Shown here one piece after another: positions 6,740 through 14,236 of a DNA stretch of 20,130 nt. Source of the DNA: JANLTP01 sp031363055 (GTDB lineage Bacteria > Pseudomonadota > Gammaproteobacteria > Burkholderiales > Burkholderiaceae_E); NCBI GenBank assembly GCA_031363055.1, contig JANLTP010000262.1:1-20130 (forward strand), given 5' to 3'. Made by a program: the position numbers and the translations under genes. The notes below the pieces were generated by a model. That model ran no database searches. It was given only the letters and a program-made list of their open reading frames with translations, and had not been told where the DNA came from. Within the stretch, counting starts at the first letter, position 1; every line of letters begins with the position of its first letter.

Positions 6740-7549
6740 ATGACCGCAACCAGACTTCCGGCTCTTTTCGTGTCGCACGGTGGCGGCCCCTGGCCGTTCA
6801 TCGACGGCGTAAAGCAGCAGTACGCACTGACCGAGCGCGAATTGCGCCAACTATCGCAGCGCCTGCCGGACACGCCCAAGGCCATCCTGATCATCTCGGC
6901 GCATTGGGAGGCCGATCAGTTCACCGTCTCCACGGCCGAACGCCCATCCATGGAATACGACTACTACGGCTTTCCGGAGCATACCTATCGCATTCAGTAC
7001 CCGGCTCCCGGTTCACCGGCGCTGGCGGCGCGGGTGCGCGAACTGCTCAAGCATGCGGGCATCGAGTGCCGCGAAGACTCGAAGCGTGGCTTCGATCACG
7101 GCACGTTCATACCCTTGGGTCTTGTTTATCCTGATGCCGAAATTCCCGTGGTCGCGTTATCCATGAAATCGGGCTATGACGCGGCACAACACATTCGACT
7201 CGGCAAGGCGCTCAGTGCCTTGCGCGACGAAGGCGTACTGATCATCGGCAGCGGCTTGACCTATCACAACATGCGCGGTTTTCGGCGTAGCGAATCAACC
7301 GCTGTTGCTGAAGACTTCGAGCATTATTTGAATGACGCCATCGCAGCACCGCAGGCGGCAACGCGCAACCAGATGCTGGTCGACTGGGAGCAAGCACCAT
7401 CGGCGCGACTGGCGCATCCCCAGGAAGACCATCTGATTCCGTTGATGGTAGTGGCCGGTGCTGCCGGCGATGATACCGGCAAGCGGGTGTTCGTCGACCA
7501 TGTCATGAACGTAGCGATGGCGACCTACGTCTTCGGCGAATTCAAGTAA
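6740..7549 (+). CDS. DODA-type (LigB superfamily) aromatic ring-opening dioxygenase
   Basis: This 269-residue protein matches the class III extradiol dioxygenase family that includes plant DOPA 4,5-dioxygenase and E. coli YgiD. The expected metal-site His residues are visible: H13 in FVSHGGGPW, H55 in IISAHWEA, H120 in FDHGTFIPL, and H176 in SGLTYHNMRGF. YDYYGFPEHTYRIQYPAPG is a second family hallmark. Members are mononuclear metalloenzymes that cleave catechol-type rings next to the hydroxyls, though many bacterial members have no known substrate. The ATG at 6740 was chosen because it has a ribosome site and places the SHGGG motif at the usual distance; the upstream frame is unrelated sequence. 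It is divergent from the isomerase gene and followed by a small terminator-like hairpin. Confidence 0.9.
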   Translation: MTATRLPALFVSHGGGPWPFIDGVKQQYALTERELRQLSQRLPDTPKAILIISAHWEADQFTVSTAERPSMEYDYYGFPEHTYRIQYPAPGSPALAARVRELLKHAGIECREDSKRGFDHGTFIPLGLVYPDAEIPVVALSMKSGYDAAQHIRLGKALSALRDEGVLIIGSGLTYHNMRGFRRSESTAVAEDFEHYLNDAIAAPQAATRNQMLVDWEQAPSARLAHPQEDHLIPLMVVAGAAGDDTGKRVFVDHVMNVAMATYVFGEFK

Positions 7550-7555
7550 AGAGGT

Positions 7556-7585
7556 ACGGCGGGCGGTTACGCGGACGCCGTTTCT
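7556..7585 (+). terminator. Possible terminator after the dioxygenase gene
   Basis: ACGGCG (7556-7561) pairs with CGCCGT (7576-7581) over a 14-base loop, and TTTCT follows at once. It begins seven bases after the dioxygenase stop codon. The stem is only six pairs and the T-run is short, so it is modest. Confidence 0.4.
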
Positions 7586-7655
7586 GACATGCATGACGCA
7601 GTCTCTGACATCCTCCAATTTGTGCATTTCAAGTGCGTTGTCGTGCGCGAATCGA

Positions 7656-7692
7656 ACGCGAATTCGACAGTTTTTCGTACGCGAATTTGACA
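7656..7692. repeat. Two direct 14-bp repeats in the leuA upstream region
   Basis: ACGCGAATTCGACA at 7656-7669 and ACGCGAATTTGACA at 7679-7692 differ at one base and start 23 bp apart, about two helical turns. A shorter CGCGAAT copy occurs at 7646-7652. The downstream copy contains the candidate -35 box TTGACA. Direct repeats spaced by helical turns often mark a regulator-binding region, but a simple duplication is equally possible. Confidence 0.45.
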
Positions 7693-7716
7693 AACCGGCC
7701 TGAATCCGGCGATGAT
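7687..7716 (+). promoter_or_regulatory. Candidate promoter of the leuA leader transcript
   Basis: A consensus -35 box, TTGACA, lies at 7687-7692. The best -10 match at proper distance is GATGAT at 7711-7716, with an 18-bp spacer and four of six consensus bases. Transcription would then start very near the leader peptide ATG at 7723, implying a nearly leaderless leader peptide; no strong ribosome site is seen there. A start from another promoter further upstream cannot be excluded. Confidence 0.4.
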
Positions 7717-7722
7717 CTGATA

Positions 7723-7812
7723 ATGAACGCAAGCCAGACCGCCGTTTTCAAGCCCCGCACCCCGCGTGCAGGACTAGGGCTGTCCACGCTGCGACTGCTG
7801 CTGCGCTCCTAA
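7723..7812 (+). CDS. leuL: Leucine-rich leader peptide of the leuA attenuator
   Basis: This 29-codon ORF runs from the ATG at 7723 to TAA at 7810-7812. The product starts MNASQTAV and ends AGLGLSTLRLLLRS, so six Leu codons (one CTA and five CTG) fall in the last twelve residues, three of them consecutive. A leucine-loaded leader peptide followed by hairpins and then leuA is the classic ribosome-mediated attenuation design known from enterobacterial leu operons. When charged tRNA-Leu is scarce the ribosome stalls in this run and the downstream terminator is prevented. The ORF is too short for normal gene calling. Its translation start lacks an obvious Shine-Dalgarno sequence. The sequence is clear; regulation is inferred from position and composition. 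Confidence 0.8.
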   Translation: MNASQTAVFKPRTPRAGLGLSTLRLLLRS

Positions 7813-7817
7813 GCGCA
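7802..7817 (+). promoter_or_regulatory. Pause-type hairpin over the leader peptide stop codon
   Basis: TGCGCT (7802-7807) and AGCGCA (7812-7817) form a perfect six-pair stem with a four-base loop that holds the first two bases of the TAA stop. In leader-peptide attenuators a hairpin here is typically the 1:2 pause structure that synchronises ribosome and polymerase. The sequence just after it, TACCACC (7822-7828), could pair at six of seven positions with GGCGGTA (7869-7875) in the terminator and so act as an antiterminator arm. This pairing scheme is inferred by eye. Confidence 0.5.
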
Positions 7818-7849
7818 CACATACCACCCCCCCCATTCCCCGTTGTTTC

Positions 7850-7888
7850 CCGCCGCCTTCAAATGGTCGGCGGTAAAAGCTTGTTTTT
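7850..7888 (+). terminator. Attenuator terminator before leuA
   Basis: CCGCCG (7850-7855) pairs with CGGCGG (7868-7873); two more C-G pairs are possible inside past one bulged base, giving a seven-base loop. A short A/T-rich stretch leads into TTGTTTTT (7881-7888). This GC stem with a T-rich tail lies 37 bases after the leader peptide stop and just before the leuA ribosome site, where an attenuator terminator is expected. The T-run begins seven bases after the stem, farther than ideal. Confidence 0.65.
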
Positions 7889-7905
7889 AATCCTGGAGAA
7901 CTTCG

Positions 7906-9648
7906 ATGCCGATGCCCAAACCCAGCTCCAAGTACCGCCCATACGCCCAGATTGGCGTCAAGGACCGTACCTGGCCCGACCAGATCATCAGCAAGCCGCC
8001 AATCTGGTGCAGTGTCGATCTGCGCGATGGCAATCAGGCGCTGATCGAGCCGATGGACGCCGAGCGCAAGTTGCGCATGTTTTTGCATCTGGTCAAGCTG
8101 GGCTACAAGGAAATCGAAGTTGGCTTCCCGTCCGCCTCGCAAACCGACTTCGATTTTGTTCGCAAGCTCATCGAAGAAGAGCTGGTACCCGATGACGTGA
8201 CCATGCAGGTGCTCGTACAGGCACGCGAGGAGTTGATCGCGCGCACCTTCGAGTCGTTGATCGGTGCGCCGCGCGCCATCGTTCACTTGTATAACTCAAC
8301 CTCGACCGCACAACGCCGGGTGGTGTTCAACCTTGATCGCGACGGCATCAAGGCAATCGCGGTACAGGGCGCGCAATGGGTTCTGCACTATGCGGCCAAA
8401 CAGCCCGACACGCGCTGGACGTTTCAGTACTCACCGGAGAGCTTCACCGGTACCGAACTCGACTATGCTAAAGAGGTCTGTGATGCGGTCGGTGATGTCT
8501 GGCTACCGACGGCAGAGCACAAGATGATTGTGAACTTGCCGGCGACCGTCGAGCACAGCACACCGAACATTTACGCCGACATGATCGAGTGGATGCATCG
8601 GCACTTGAAGTATCGTAAACAGATGGTGCTGTCGGTACATCCGCATAACGATCGCGGTTGTGGCGTGGCTGCGGCCGAGTTCTCGGTCATGGCTGGTGCC
8701 GACCGGGTCGAAGGTTGTCTTTTTGGCAACGGCGAGCGCACCGGTAATGTGTGCCTCGTAACGCTCGCGCTGAATCTGTACTCGCAAGGTGTCGACCCCG
8801 GTATCGATTTCTCGGATATCAATGAATCGATCCGCGTGGTCGAACATGTCAATCAGTTGCCGGTGCATCCGCGCCATCCGTATGGTGGCGAGTTGGTGTT
8901 CACCGCGTTTTCTGGTTCACATCAAGACGCGATTAAAAAAGGGCTGGCGGCGCGCAAGGCCGATGGCGACGGAGTTTGGGAAGTGCCCTACCTGCCGATT
9001 GATCCGGCCGATCTGGGCCGAACTTATGACGCGATCATTCGTGTCAATAGCCAGTCCGGTAAGGGCGGGGTCGCCTATTTGCTCGAACGCGATTACGGCC
9101 TGAGTTTGCCACGTCTGTTGCAGGTTGAATTCAGTCAGGTGATCCAGGCGATCACCGACAACACTGGCAAGGAGTTGTCGTCGCTGTCGATCAAGGAAGA
9201 GTTTGATCGCACTTATCTGGATGGCAATGGGCCGGTTCGTTATGAAGATCATGAGCTGACTCATGTGCGAGGGCAGTCCGATGTTGAAAGCATCGAAGCG
9301 GCGCTCAGGTTCGACGATCAGCCGCTGCAGGTGCGCGGCTCGGGTAATGGCCCAGTCGATGCGCTAATGCGCGCATTGCGCGAAGGGCTGGGTATTGATG
9401 CGAAACTCATGAGCTATGTCGAGCATGCGGTGTCGACCGGCGAGGACTCGCAGGCGGTTGCTTATATTCAGCTTCGATTCGGTTGGGATGAAAGTGCGTT
9501 TGGCGTGGGTGTACATCCGAACATTGTGACGGCGGCGCTGAAGGCGATTTTGTCGGCGGTGAACCGCGGAATTGCGCTGGGGTACCTGCAGATCGCAGCG
9601 CCGGCGGCTGTGCCGCAACCGGTCAAGCGGGTGGCCAATCTGAAGTGA
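7906..9648 (+). CDS. leuA: 2-isopropylmalate synthase (long form)
   Basis: This 580-residue enzyme performs the first committed step of leucine synthesis: acetyl-CoA plus 2-oxoisovalerate gives 2-isopropylmalate. The TIM-barrel domain starts near PPIWCSVDLRDGNQAL, with RDGNQ at 40-44 binding metal and substrate. SVHPHNDRG places metal ligands H245 and H247, and CLFGNGERTGNVCLV follows. The C-terminal part from about residue 440 is the regulatory dimer domain that binds leucine for feedback inhibition, so control is likely double: allosteric and by the upstream attenuator. The N-terminus (SKYRPYAQIGVKDRTWPDQ) is that of the long form found in many betaproteobacteria and actinobacteria. ATG 7906 has GGAGAA five bases upstream. 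No other leu genes follow; the next gene belongs to a different regulon, so leuA appears monocistronic. Confidence 0.96.
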   Translation: MPMPKPSSKYRPYAQIGVKDRTWPDQIISKPPIWCSVDLRDGNQALIEPMDAERKLRMFLHLVKLGYKEIEVGFPSASQTDFDFVRKLIEEELVPDDVTMQVLVQAREELIARTFESLIGAPRAIVHLYNSTSTAQRRVVFNLDRDGIKAIAVQGAQWVLHYAAKQPDTRWTFQYSPESFTGTELDYAKEVCDAVGDVWLPTAEHKMIVNLPATVEHSTPNIYADMIEWMHRHLKYRKQMVLSVHPHNDRGCGVAAAEFSVMAGADRVEGCLFGNGERTGNVCLVTLALNLYSQGVDPGIDFSDINESIRVVEHVNQLPVHPRHPYGGELVFTAFSGSHQDAIKKGLAARKADGDGVWEVPYLPIDPADLGRTYDAIIRVNSQSGKGGVAYLLERDYGLSLPRLLQVEFSQVIQAITDNTGKELSSLSIKEEFDRTYLDGNGPVRYEDHELTHVRGQSDVESIEAALRFDDQPLQVRGSGNGPVDALMRALREGLGIDAKLMSYVEHAVSTGEDSQAVAYIQLRFGWDESAFGVGVHPNIVTAALKAILSAVNRGIALGYLQIAAPAAVPQPVKRVANLK

Positions 9649-9775
9649 TATGACCTGGCGAAAACTCGCGAACGCGCGGCAGGAAAGTTCGCACTTTGCA
9701 GTGTTTGCTGATCATCGCTTCAAGGTGTCTCGCCATCGGACGGCATCCATTTCGGCGGGCGCACTCTCATGGATT

Positions 9776-9789
9776 TATGATATATCATA
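9776..9789. promoter_or_regulatory. 14-bp perfect palindrome, candidate GntR operator (site 1)
   Basis: TATGATATATCATA is perfectly palindromic, centred between 9782 and 9783, 33 bp before the aminotransferase start. It contains -10-like hexamers (TATGAT, TATCAT), so binding here would block polymerase. An A/T-rich palindrome of this kind is typical of GntR/FCD-family operators, and a GntR/FCD gene is encoded just downstream at 11139. An 11/14 match recurs before the binding-protein gene at 14286. The match in two places strengthens the case; regulator identity is inferred. Confidence 0.6.
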
Positions 9790-9821
9790 TTACGTATTCC
9801 GCTAGCCGCCCAGGACTATTC

Positions 9822-11078
9822 ATGCGTGCCGTCTGCGCCAAGCCACTACCCAATCAGCAGGATCTGCTGTTGCGCCAGCGTGCCGCGAGAGTGGTACCAG
9901 GCGGGATGACCGGGCATATGAACGCGGCGGTACTACCGCCAGGTTATCCGCAATTCTTTCAGCGCGGTCAGGGCTGCCGCTTGTGGGATATCGACGGCAA
10001 TCAGTACATTGATTTCATGTGCAGTTGGGGGCCGAATCTGCTCGGCCATCATAATCCGCAAGTCGATGCGGCGGCTCGCCAGCAGCAAGAACTGGGCGAC
10101 TGTCTGAACGGCCCGACCGGGCGTTTTGTTGAGCTGGCGGAGCGACTGGTCGCAAGTATCGCGCACGCCGATTGGGTGCTGTTCCAGAAAAATGGCACCG
10201 ATGCGACCACCGTCTGCCTGACGATTGCGCGGGCCGCGACCGCCAAACGCAAGGTGCTGGTAGCGACCAAGGCCTATCACGGCTCCGACCCTTGGTGCAC
10301 GCCGTTGCCGGCCGGGGTTACTGCGGAAGACCGTGCGCACTTGATCCATTTCCAATACAACGACATTGCCAGTCTTGAGGCGGCGGTGCAACAGGCTGGT
10401 GACGACTTGGCGGCCATCGTTTGTTCGGCGTTCAGGCATGATTTGGGTGTCGACCAGGAGCTGCCGACCCGCGCGTTTGCGCAGCGCGCCCGCTCGCTCT
10501 GCGATTCAGCAAGCGCTGTTTTAATTCTGGACGAAGTGCGGGCCGGCTATCGCCTGCATGCCGGCGGCTCCTGGCAAACGGTCGGTGTGCGGCCAGATCT
10601 GAGCGCCTGGAGCAAAGCCATTGCGAACGGCTACGCGCTGGCGGCGGTGGCCGGTGTCGACGCGCTGCGCGAGGCCGCCACTCGCATCTATTCAACCGGA
10701 TCATTCTGGTCGGGTGGTGTGGCGATGGCGGCCGCGCTGGCGACCCTGGACGTCATCGAGGCAAACGATCTGGTGTCGCATGTGCAGCGAGTCGGTCAGC
10801 GCTTTCGTGACGGCATCGCGGCTCAGGCGGCCAGCCACGGCGTACCCGTGCGGCAAAGCGGACCGGCAGCGCTGCCGTTGATCCTGTTCGAAGACGATGT
10901 CGCATTCGAGAAGGCGTTTGTGTTCACTGCCGAAGCCTTGCGACGGGGTGTGTACCTGCATCCCAAACACAATATGTTTTTATCGCTGGCGCACACGGAA
11001 GACGATATCGATGAAGCCTTGCAGGCGACTGACTCGGCCTTCGCGCTGCTCGCGCAACACTTTGGCAGAGCTGCCTGA
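9822..11078 (+). CDS. Class III PLP-dependent aminotransferase (GSA aminomutase-like)
   Basis: This 418-residue fold-type I enzyme resembles the glutamate-1-semialdehyde aminomutase branch of class III aminotransferases. An N-terminal segment, RVVPGGMTGHMNAAVLPP, leads into the barrel strand GCRLWDIDGNQYIDFMCSWGPNLLGHHNP. The PLP site is visible: KNGTDATT at 123-130 binds phosphate, YHG at 152-154 stacks the ring, D237 in ILDEVRAG contacts the pyridine nitrogen, and K265 in AWSKAIANG is the Schiff-base lysine. Typical GSA aminomutase context (hemL among haem genes) is absent; the gene starts a regulon with an amidase and a peptide importer. A catabolic transaminase for a released amine or beta-amino acid, such as the beta-phenylalanine aminotransferases of this branch, is therefore more likely. 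ATG 9822 has AGGA six bases upstream and follows the palindromic operator. Confidence 0.88.
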   Translation: MRAVCAKPLPNQQDLLLRQRAARVVPGGMTGHMNAAVLPPGYPQFFQRGQGCRLWDIDGNQYIDFMCSWGPNLLGHHNPQVDAAARQQQELGDCLNGPTGRFVELAERLVASIAHADWVLFQKNGTDATTVCLTIARAATAKRKVLVATKAYHGSDPWCTPLPAGVTAEDRAHLIHFQYNDIASLEAAVQQAGDDLAAIVCSAFRHDLGVDQELPTRAFAQRARSLCDSASAVLILDEVRAGYRLHAGGSWQTVGVRPDLSAWSKAIANGYALAAVAGVDALREAATRIYSTGSFWSGGVAMAAALATLDVIEANDLVSHVQRVGQRFRDGIAAQAASHGVPVRQSGPAALPLILFEDDVAFEKAFVFTAEALRRGVYLHPKHNMFLSLAHTEDDIDEALQATDSAFALLAQHFGRAA

Positions 11079-11079
11079 T

Positions 11080-11142
11080 ATGGCCGGCACAGGCAGAGCG
11101 ACGATCGGCATCACGAACAATGGCATGACGGGCAGCGCATGA
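11080..11142 (+). CDS. Tiny ORF (20 aa) overlapping the GntR start, possible remnant of a duplicated 5' end
   Basis: An ATG at 11080, one base after the aminotransferase stop, opens a 20-codon frame that ends in TGA at 11140-11142 and overlaps the GntR ATG as ATGA. It encodes IGITNNG, the same heptapeptide as in the N-terminus of the GntR gene, because both hold copies of the 20-bp repeat. It may be a leftover copy of the regulator's 5' end that now acts, if translated, as a coupling ORF. Function is doubtful. Confidence 0.25.
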   Translation: MAGTGRATIGITNNGMTGSA

Positions 11143-11182
11143 CGAGTAGTCGCGTGACGAGCATCGGCATCACGAACAATGG
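11104..11182. repeat. Exact 20-bp direct repeat around the GntR start
   Basis: The sequence ATCGGCATCACGAACAATGG occurs at 11104-11123 and again at 11163-11182, 59 bp apart, without a mismatch. Between the copies lie three related short units (GCATGACGGG, GCATGACGAG, GCGTGACGAG). The regulator's start codon at 11139 is inside this duplicated block, so the duplication has changed the start region. Confidence 0.85.
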
Positions 11183-11909
11183 TGCCAACGTAGTGGAACG
11201 CACTAATCTGGCGAGCCAGATTTACGCCCATCTGCGCGAGCGATTGATGTCCGCGACCTTTCAGCCCGGCCAGCGTCTGAAGATCCGCGAGCTGGCCAAG
11301 AGTCTCGGCACCAGCGAAACACCGGTGCGTGAAGCCTTGATCCAACTGGTGCGCGACCGCGCGCTGGAGATGAAGGAAGGATACTTTATCAAGGTACGAC
11401 GCCTGGCGCTGGCCGAATATATCGAACTGCGCGACATCCGTTTGACCTTGGAGCCGCTGGCGGCGGAGCGGGCGGTGCCGCACATCGATGGCAATGAAAT
11501 CAAACTGCTGACCAGTATTCACCGCAAGCTGATCCAGGCCGAGAAGTCCCGCGACTACCGGTCAGCATTGCAACTCAATTTCGATTTTCATTTTGGTATT
11601 TACCGCCGCTCCGGTATGCCGCAGCTAACCGAGCTACTTGACCGGATCTGGGTGCAGGTCGGACCAATGATGAATTTCCTTTATCCGCATGGCCATCCGC
11701 GCTACGACGGCGCGCACCAGCATCTGAATATTCTTCGCGGTCTGCAAGAACGCAACGTGAAGCTGGTGCGCAAGGCCATTCGCGACGATATGATCGAGGG
11801 CGGCCGGGACTTCGTGCGAGTGCTGGAAGAAATCGAGGCCAACCCCCACCGCGCCGATGAATTGCTGGAACTGCGCAATCAGTATTTTGCGCGCGCCAGC
11901 GCCGCTTGA
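11139..11909 (+). CDS. GntR-family (FCD subfamily) transcriptional regulator
   Basis: This protein of up to 256 residues has an N-terminal winged helix-turn-helix. TNLASQIYAHLRERLMSATFQPGQRLKIRELAKSLGTSETPVREALIQLVRDRAL (about residues 22-76) is the GntR signature. A helical FCD effector domain follows from about residue 90, with metal/ligand-site-like elements such as DIRLTLEPLAAERA, NFDFHFGIYRRSG, and HQHLNILRGLQERN. The domain usually binds a small carboxylate that releases the protein from DNA. ATG 11139 is used, but the start is uncertain: it lies in a duplicated block without a clear ribosome site, and a GTG at 11193 would give a more typical short N-terminus. It sits between the aminotransferase and acylase genes and probably binds the palindromes at 9776 and 14286. 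Confidence 0.9.
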   Translation: MTSSRVTSIGITNNGANVVERTNLASQIYAHLRERLMSATFQPGQRLKIRELAKSLGTSETPVREALIQLVRDRALEMKEGYFIKVRRLALAEYIELRDIRLTLEPLAAERAVPHIDGNEIKLLTSIHRKLIQAEKSRDYRSALQLNFDFHFGIYRRSGMPQLTELLDRIWVQVGPMMNFLYPHGHPRYDGAHQHLNILRGLQERNVKLVRKAIRDDMIEGGRDFVRVLEEIEANPHRADELLELRNQYFARASAA

Positions 11910-11920
11910 CGGCAACGGCA

Positions 11921-14236
11921 ATGGCAATGGAAAAAGCGCCGTCCACCTCGAAGCAGCTTCCTGGCCTCAAGTCACCGGTCGACCTTTGGCGGGACGCCTG
12001 GGGCACAGCACATCTGCGCGCTCGCAGTGCCGACGACGCCTTCTTCGCCTTGGGCTACTTGCATGCCTGCGACCGCCTCTGGCAAATGGATGCGTTACGC
12101 CGCCGCGCGCTGGGCCGTTATGCCGAATGGGTTGGCGTCGGCGCAGTGCCGATGGACATGCTGGTGCGCCGACTCGGTTTGGCGGCCAGCAGCCGGCGGG
12201 ATGCCGCTGCCGCCAACGACGCGACGCGTGCCATGTTGTCCACGTACACGGCCGGTGTGAATCGATACATGACGGCCGGGTCGCTGCCACCTGAGTACGC
12301 ACTGCTCGGAGAAGCGCCGGAACTTTGGGAAGACTGGCATTGCATTGCCGTGTTACGCCAGTCCGGCCTGCTGCTCAATTCGGTTTATCCCAAAATCTGG
12401 CGCGCCATTGCCCTGCCGGTAGTCGGTGCCGACGCGCTCGGCCGGCTGCGTATGGATGACGGCGGCGAGGAGCTCGTCTGTCTGCCGCCCGGCACCCAGG
12501 CGCAACGTTTGCTGCCGGACATGGCGGCACTGGCCGACACGCTGGCCGCGTTCATGCACGAAAGCAATCCCGAGACAACGGGCGGAGGCAGCAACAACTG
12601 GGCAGTGCATGGCAGCCGCACGCAGAGCGGCCGGCCGCTGTTGGCCGGCGACCCGCACCGCATGCTCGACATGCCGAATCTGTACACGCAGTGTCACCTC
12701 GCGTGCGACGAGTTCGACGTCATCGGTCTGACGACGCCGGGGGTGCCGGGTTTTCCGCACTTCGCGCATAACGCTCATGTTGCGTGGTGCGTGACCGTGG
12801 CCTTTGTCGATACCGCCGATGTTTATCTGGAGCGCTTCGAAGCCCAGGGGAGTCGCTACCTGGTGCAGGCCGGTGCCGATGTCGGTGCCGACGGCAACGC
12901 GCCGGTCTGGGCTGAAGTGGAGCGGCACGTTGAAACCATTCGGGTGCGCGGCCACACTACGGTCGATTGTGAAGTGATCGTCACTGCGCGCGGCCCGGTG
13001 GTTGCGGGCGACGCACGCTCGGGTAGCGCGCTGGTCTTGCGTCATTCGGCCGACGTCGAGGTCGACCACTCATTTGACTGCATGCGACCGATGATGCAAG
13101 CCGGCAGCGTCGACGCACTGTTTGAGGCCTGCCGCGGCCGGGGCCTGGTAGATCACAATCTGGTCGCAGGCGACACCGGCGGCCACATCGGCCACTATGT
13201 CCGGGCCAAGGTGGCGCGCCGCCCGGCTGCCAACGGCTGGCTGCCGGTACCGGGATGGCTTGCCGAGCACGGCTGGCGTGACTGGATCGAACCGGCGCAG
13301 ATGCCGCGCCAGATTGACCCGGCTGCAGGCATCATCGTGACCGCCAACAATCGCGTGGTCGCGCAGCACGCCGACTATCTATGCACCGACTGCCATCCGC
13401 CGCATCGCGCACGTCGTATCTGGCAGCAGTTGAGCGTCCTCGAGCGGGCCAACGTGGCCGACATGGAGTCGGTGCATCGTGACACGCTGAGCCTGCCCGC
13501 GCTCGAGCTGCGCGGACGTTTGGCGGCGTTGCAGCTTGACGATGCTGCGGCGACAGCGCTGCGTGACCGTCTGCTGCAGTGGGACGGTCGGATGGCCGCC
13601 GACTCGTGCGAAGCCAATGCTTATGTCTCGCTGCGGATGGCACTGACCCGCGCTCTGGCGCGCTTGAGTGGACTTGCCGCACTCGATGCGACTCGCGCGC
13701 GGACGGTTGCGCCCGGCCTGTCAGTCGAGTACCAGCTCAATTGGTGTCTGCCGCAATTGCTGCGCGCCGACGACATCACTTTGTTGGGCGGATCGAACTG
13801 GACACAACTGCTCGGGCAGGCATTGGCCAGCGTGGCGCGCGAACCCGAGGCGGCCTGGGGCGAGCGGCATCACCTGGTCTTGCGTCATCCGCTGGCTGCA
13901 ATGTTCCCGAACGAGCCGCTGGTAGCACCACGCGACAAAGGCCCGCTCGACGGCGATAACGAGACCGTGTTCACCACCGGCTACGTGCCGCATGTGGCCG
14001 GCATGCATGCGGCCTACGCGTCGCTGGCGCGCTATGTGTTCGACGTCGGTAATTGGGAGGCCTGCCGCTGGGTGGTCTTTCATGGCGCCAGCGGCGACCC
14101 GCGTGATGCCTATTACGACAACCAATGCGAACTTTGGCGACGCGGTGAAACCGTCGCAATGCACTTCGACTGGGCCATCGTGGCCGCGACCGCACATGCG
14201 CATACCGTACTTGAACCCGCGGACGAGCCTCGATGA
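11921..14236 (+). CDS. Penicillin acylase family amidase (Ntn hydrolase), apparently cytoplasmic
   Basis: This 771-residue protein shows the whole penicillin-G-acylase fold. The alpha region is LWRDAWGTAHLRARSADDAFFALGYLHACDRLWQMD (from residue 22). Autocleavage is expected before Ser224 in GGGSNNWAVHG, whose alpha-amino group becomes the nucleophile. The oxyanion Asn is N476 in IVTANNRVV, about 252 residues on, matching the spacing of the known enzyme. Family members hydrolyse amide bonds of N-acyl compounds: penicillins, acyl-homoserine lactones, and other acylated amines. There is no signal peptide, unlike the periplasmic members, so it should act after import. The ATG at 11921 follows the GntR stop by 11 bp; a TTG at 11906 overlapping that stop and an ATG at 11927 are alternatives, and none has a strong ribosome site. 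Tight spacing indicates cotranscription with the regulator. Confidence 0.9.
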   Translation: MAMEKAPSTSKQLPGLKSPVDLWRDAWGTAHLRARSADDAFFALGYLHACDRLWQMDALRRRALGRYAEWVGVGAVPMDMLVRRLGLAASSRRDAAAANDATRAMLSTYTAGVNRYMTAGSLPPEYALLGEAPELWEDWHCIAVLRQSGLLLNSVYPKIWRAIALPVVGADALGRLRMDDGGEELVCLPPGTQAQRLLPDMAALADTLAAFMHESNPETTGGGSNNWAVHGSRTQSGRPLLAGDPHRMLDMPNLYTQCHLACDEFDVIGLTTPGVPGFPHFAHNAHVAWCVTVAFVDTADVYLERFEAQGSRYLVQAGADVGADGNAPVWAEVERHVETIRVRGHTTVDCEVIVTARGPVVAGDARSGSALVLRHSADVEVDHSFDCMRPMMQAGSVDALFEACRGRGLVDHNLVAGDTGGHIGHYVRAKVARRPAANGWLPVPGWLAEHGWRDWIEPAQMPRQIDPAAGIIVTANNRVVAQHADYLCTDCHPPHRARRIWQQLSVLERANVADMESVHRDTLSLPALELRGRLAALQLDDAAATALRDRLLQWDGRMAADSCEANAYVSLRMALTRALARLSGLAALDATRARTVAPGLSVEYQLNWCLPQLLRADDITLLGGSNWTQLLGQALASVAREPEAAWGERHHLVLRHPLAAMFPNEPLVAPRDKGPLDGDNETVFTTGYVPHVAGMHAAYASLARYVFDVGNWEACRWVVFHGASGDPRDAYYDNQCELWRRGETVAMHFDWAIVAATAHAHTVLEPADEPR

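Noticed and set aside
9660..9715. Small hairpins after leuA as a terminator
   Set aside because: The best stem, AAAGT/ACTTT around TCGC, has only five A/T-rich pairs and no T-run.
9909..11078. Reading the class III aminotransferase as hemL
   Set aside because: The PLP site fits the branch, but haem-pathway neighbours are missing and the motifs (KNGTDATT, DEVRAG) differ from housekeeping glutamate-1-semialdehyde aminomutase; the context is catabolic.
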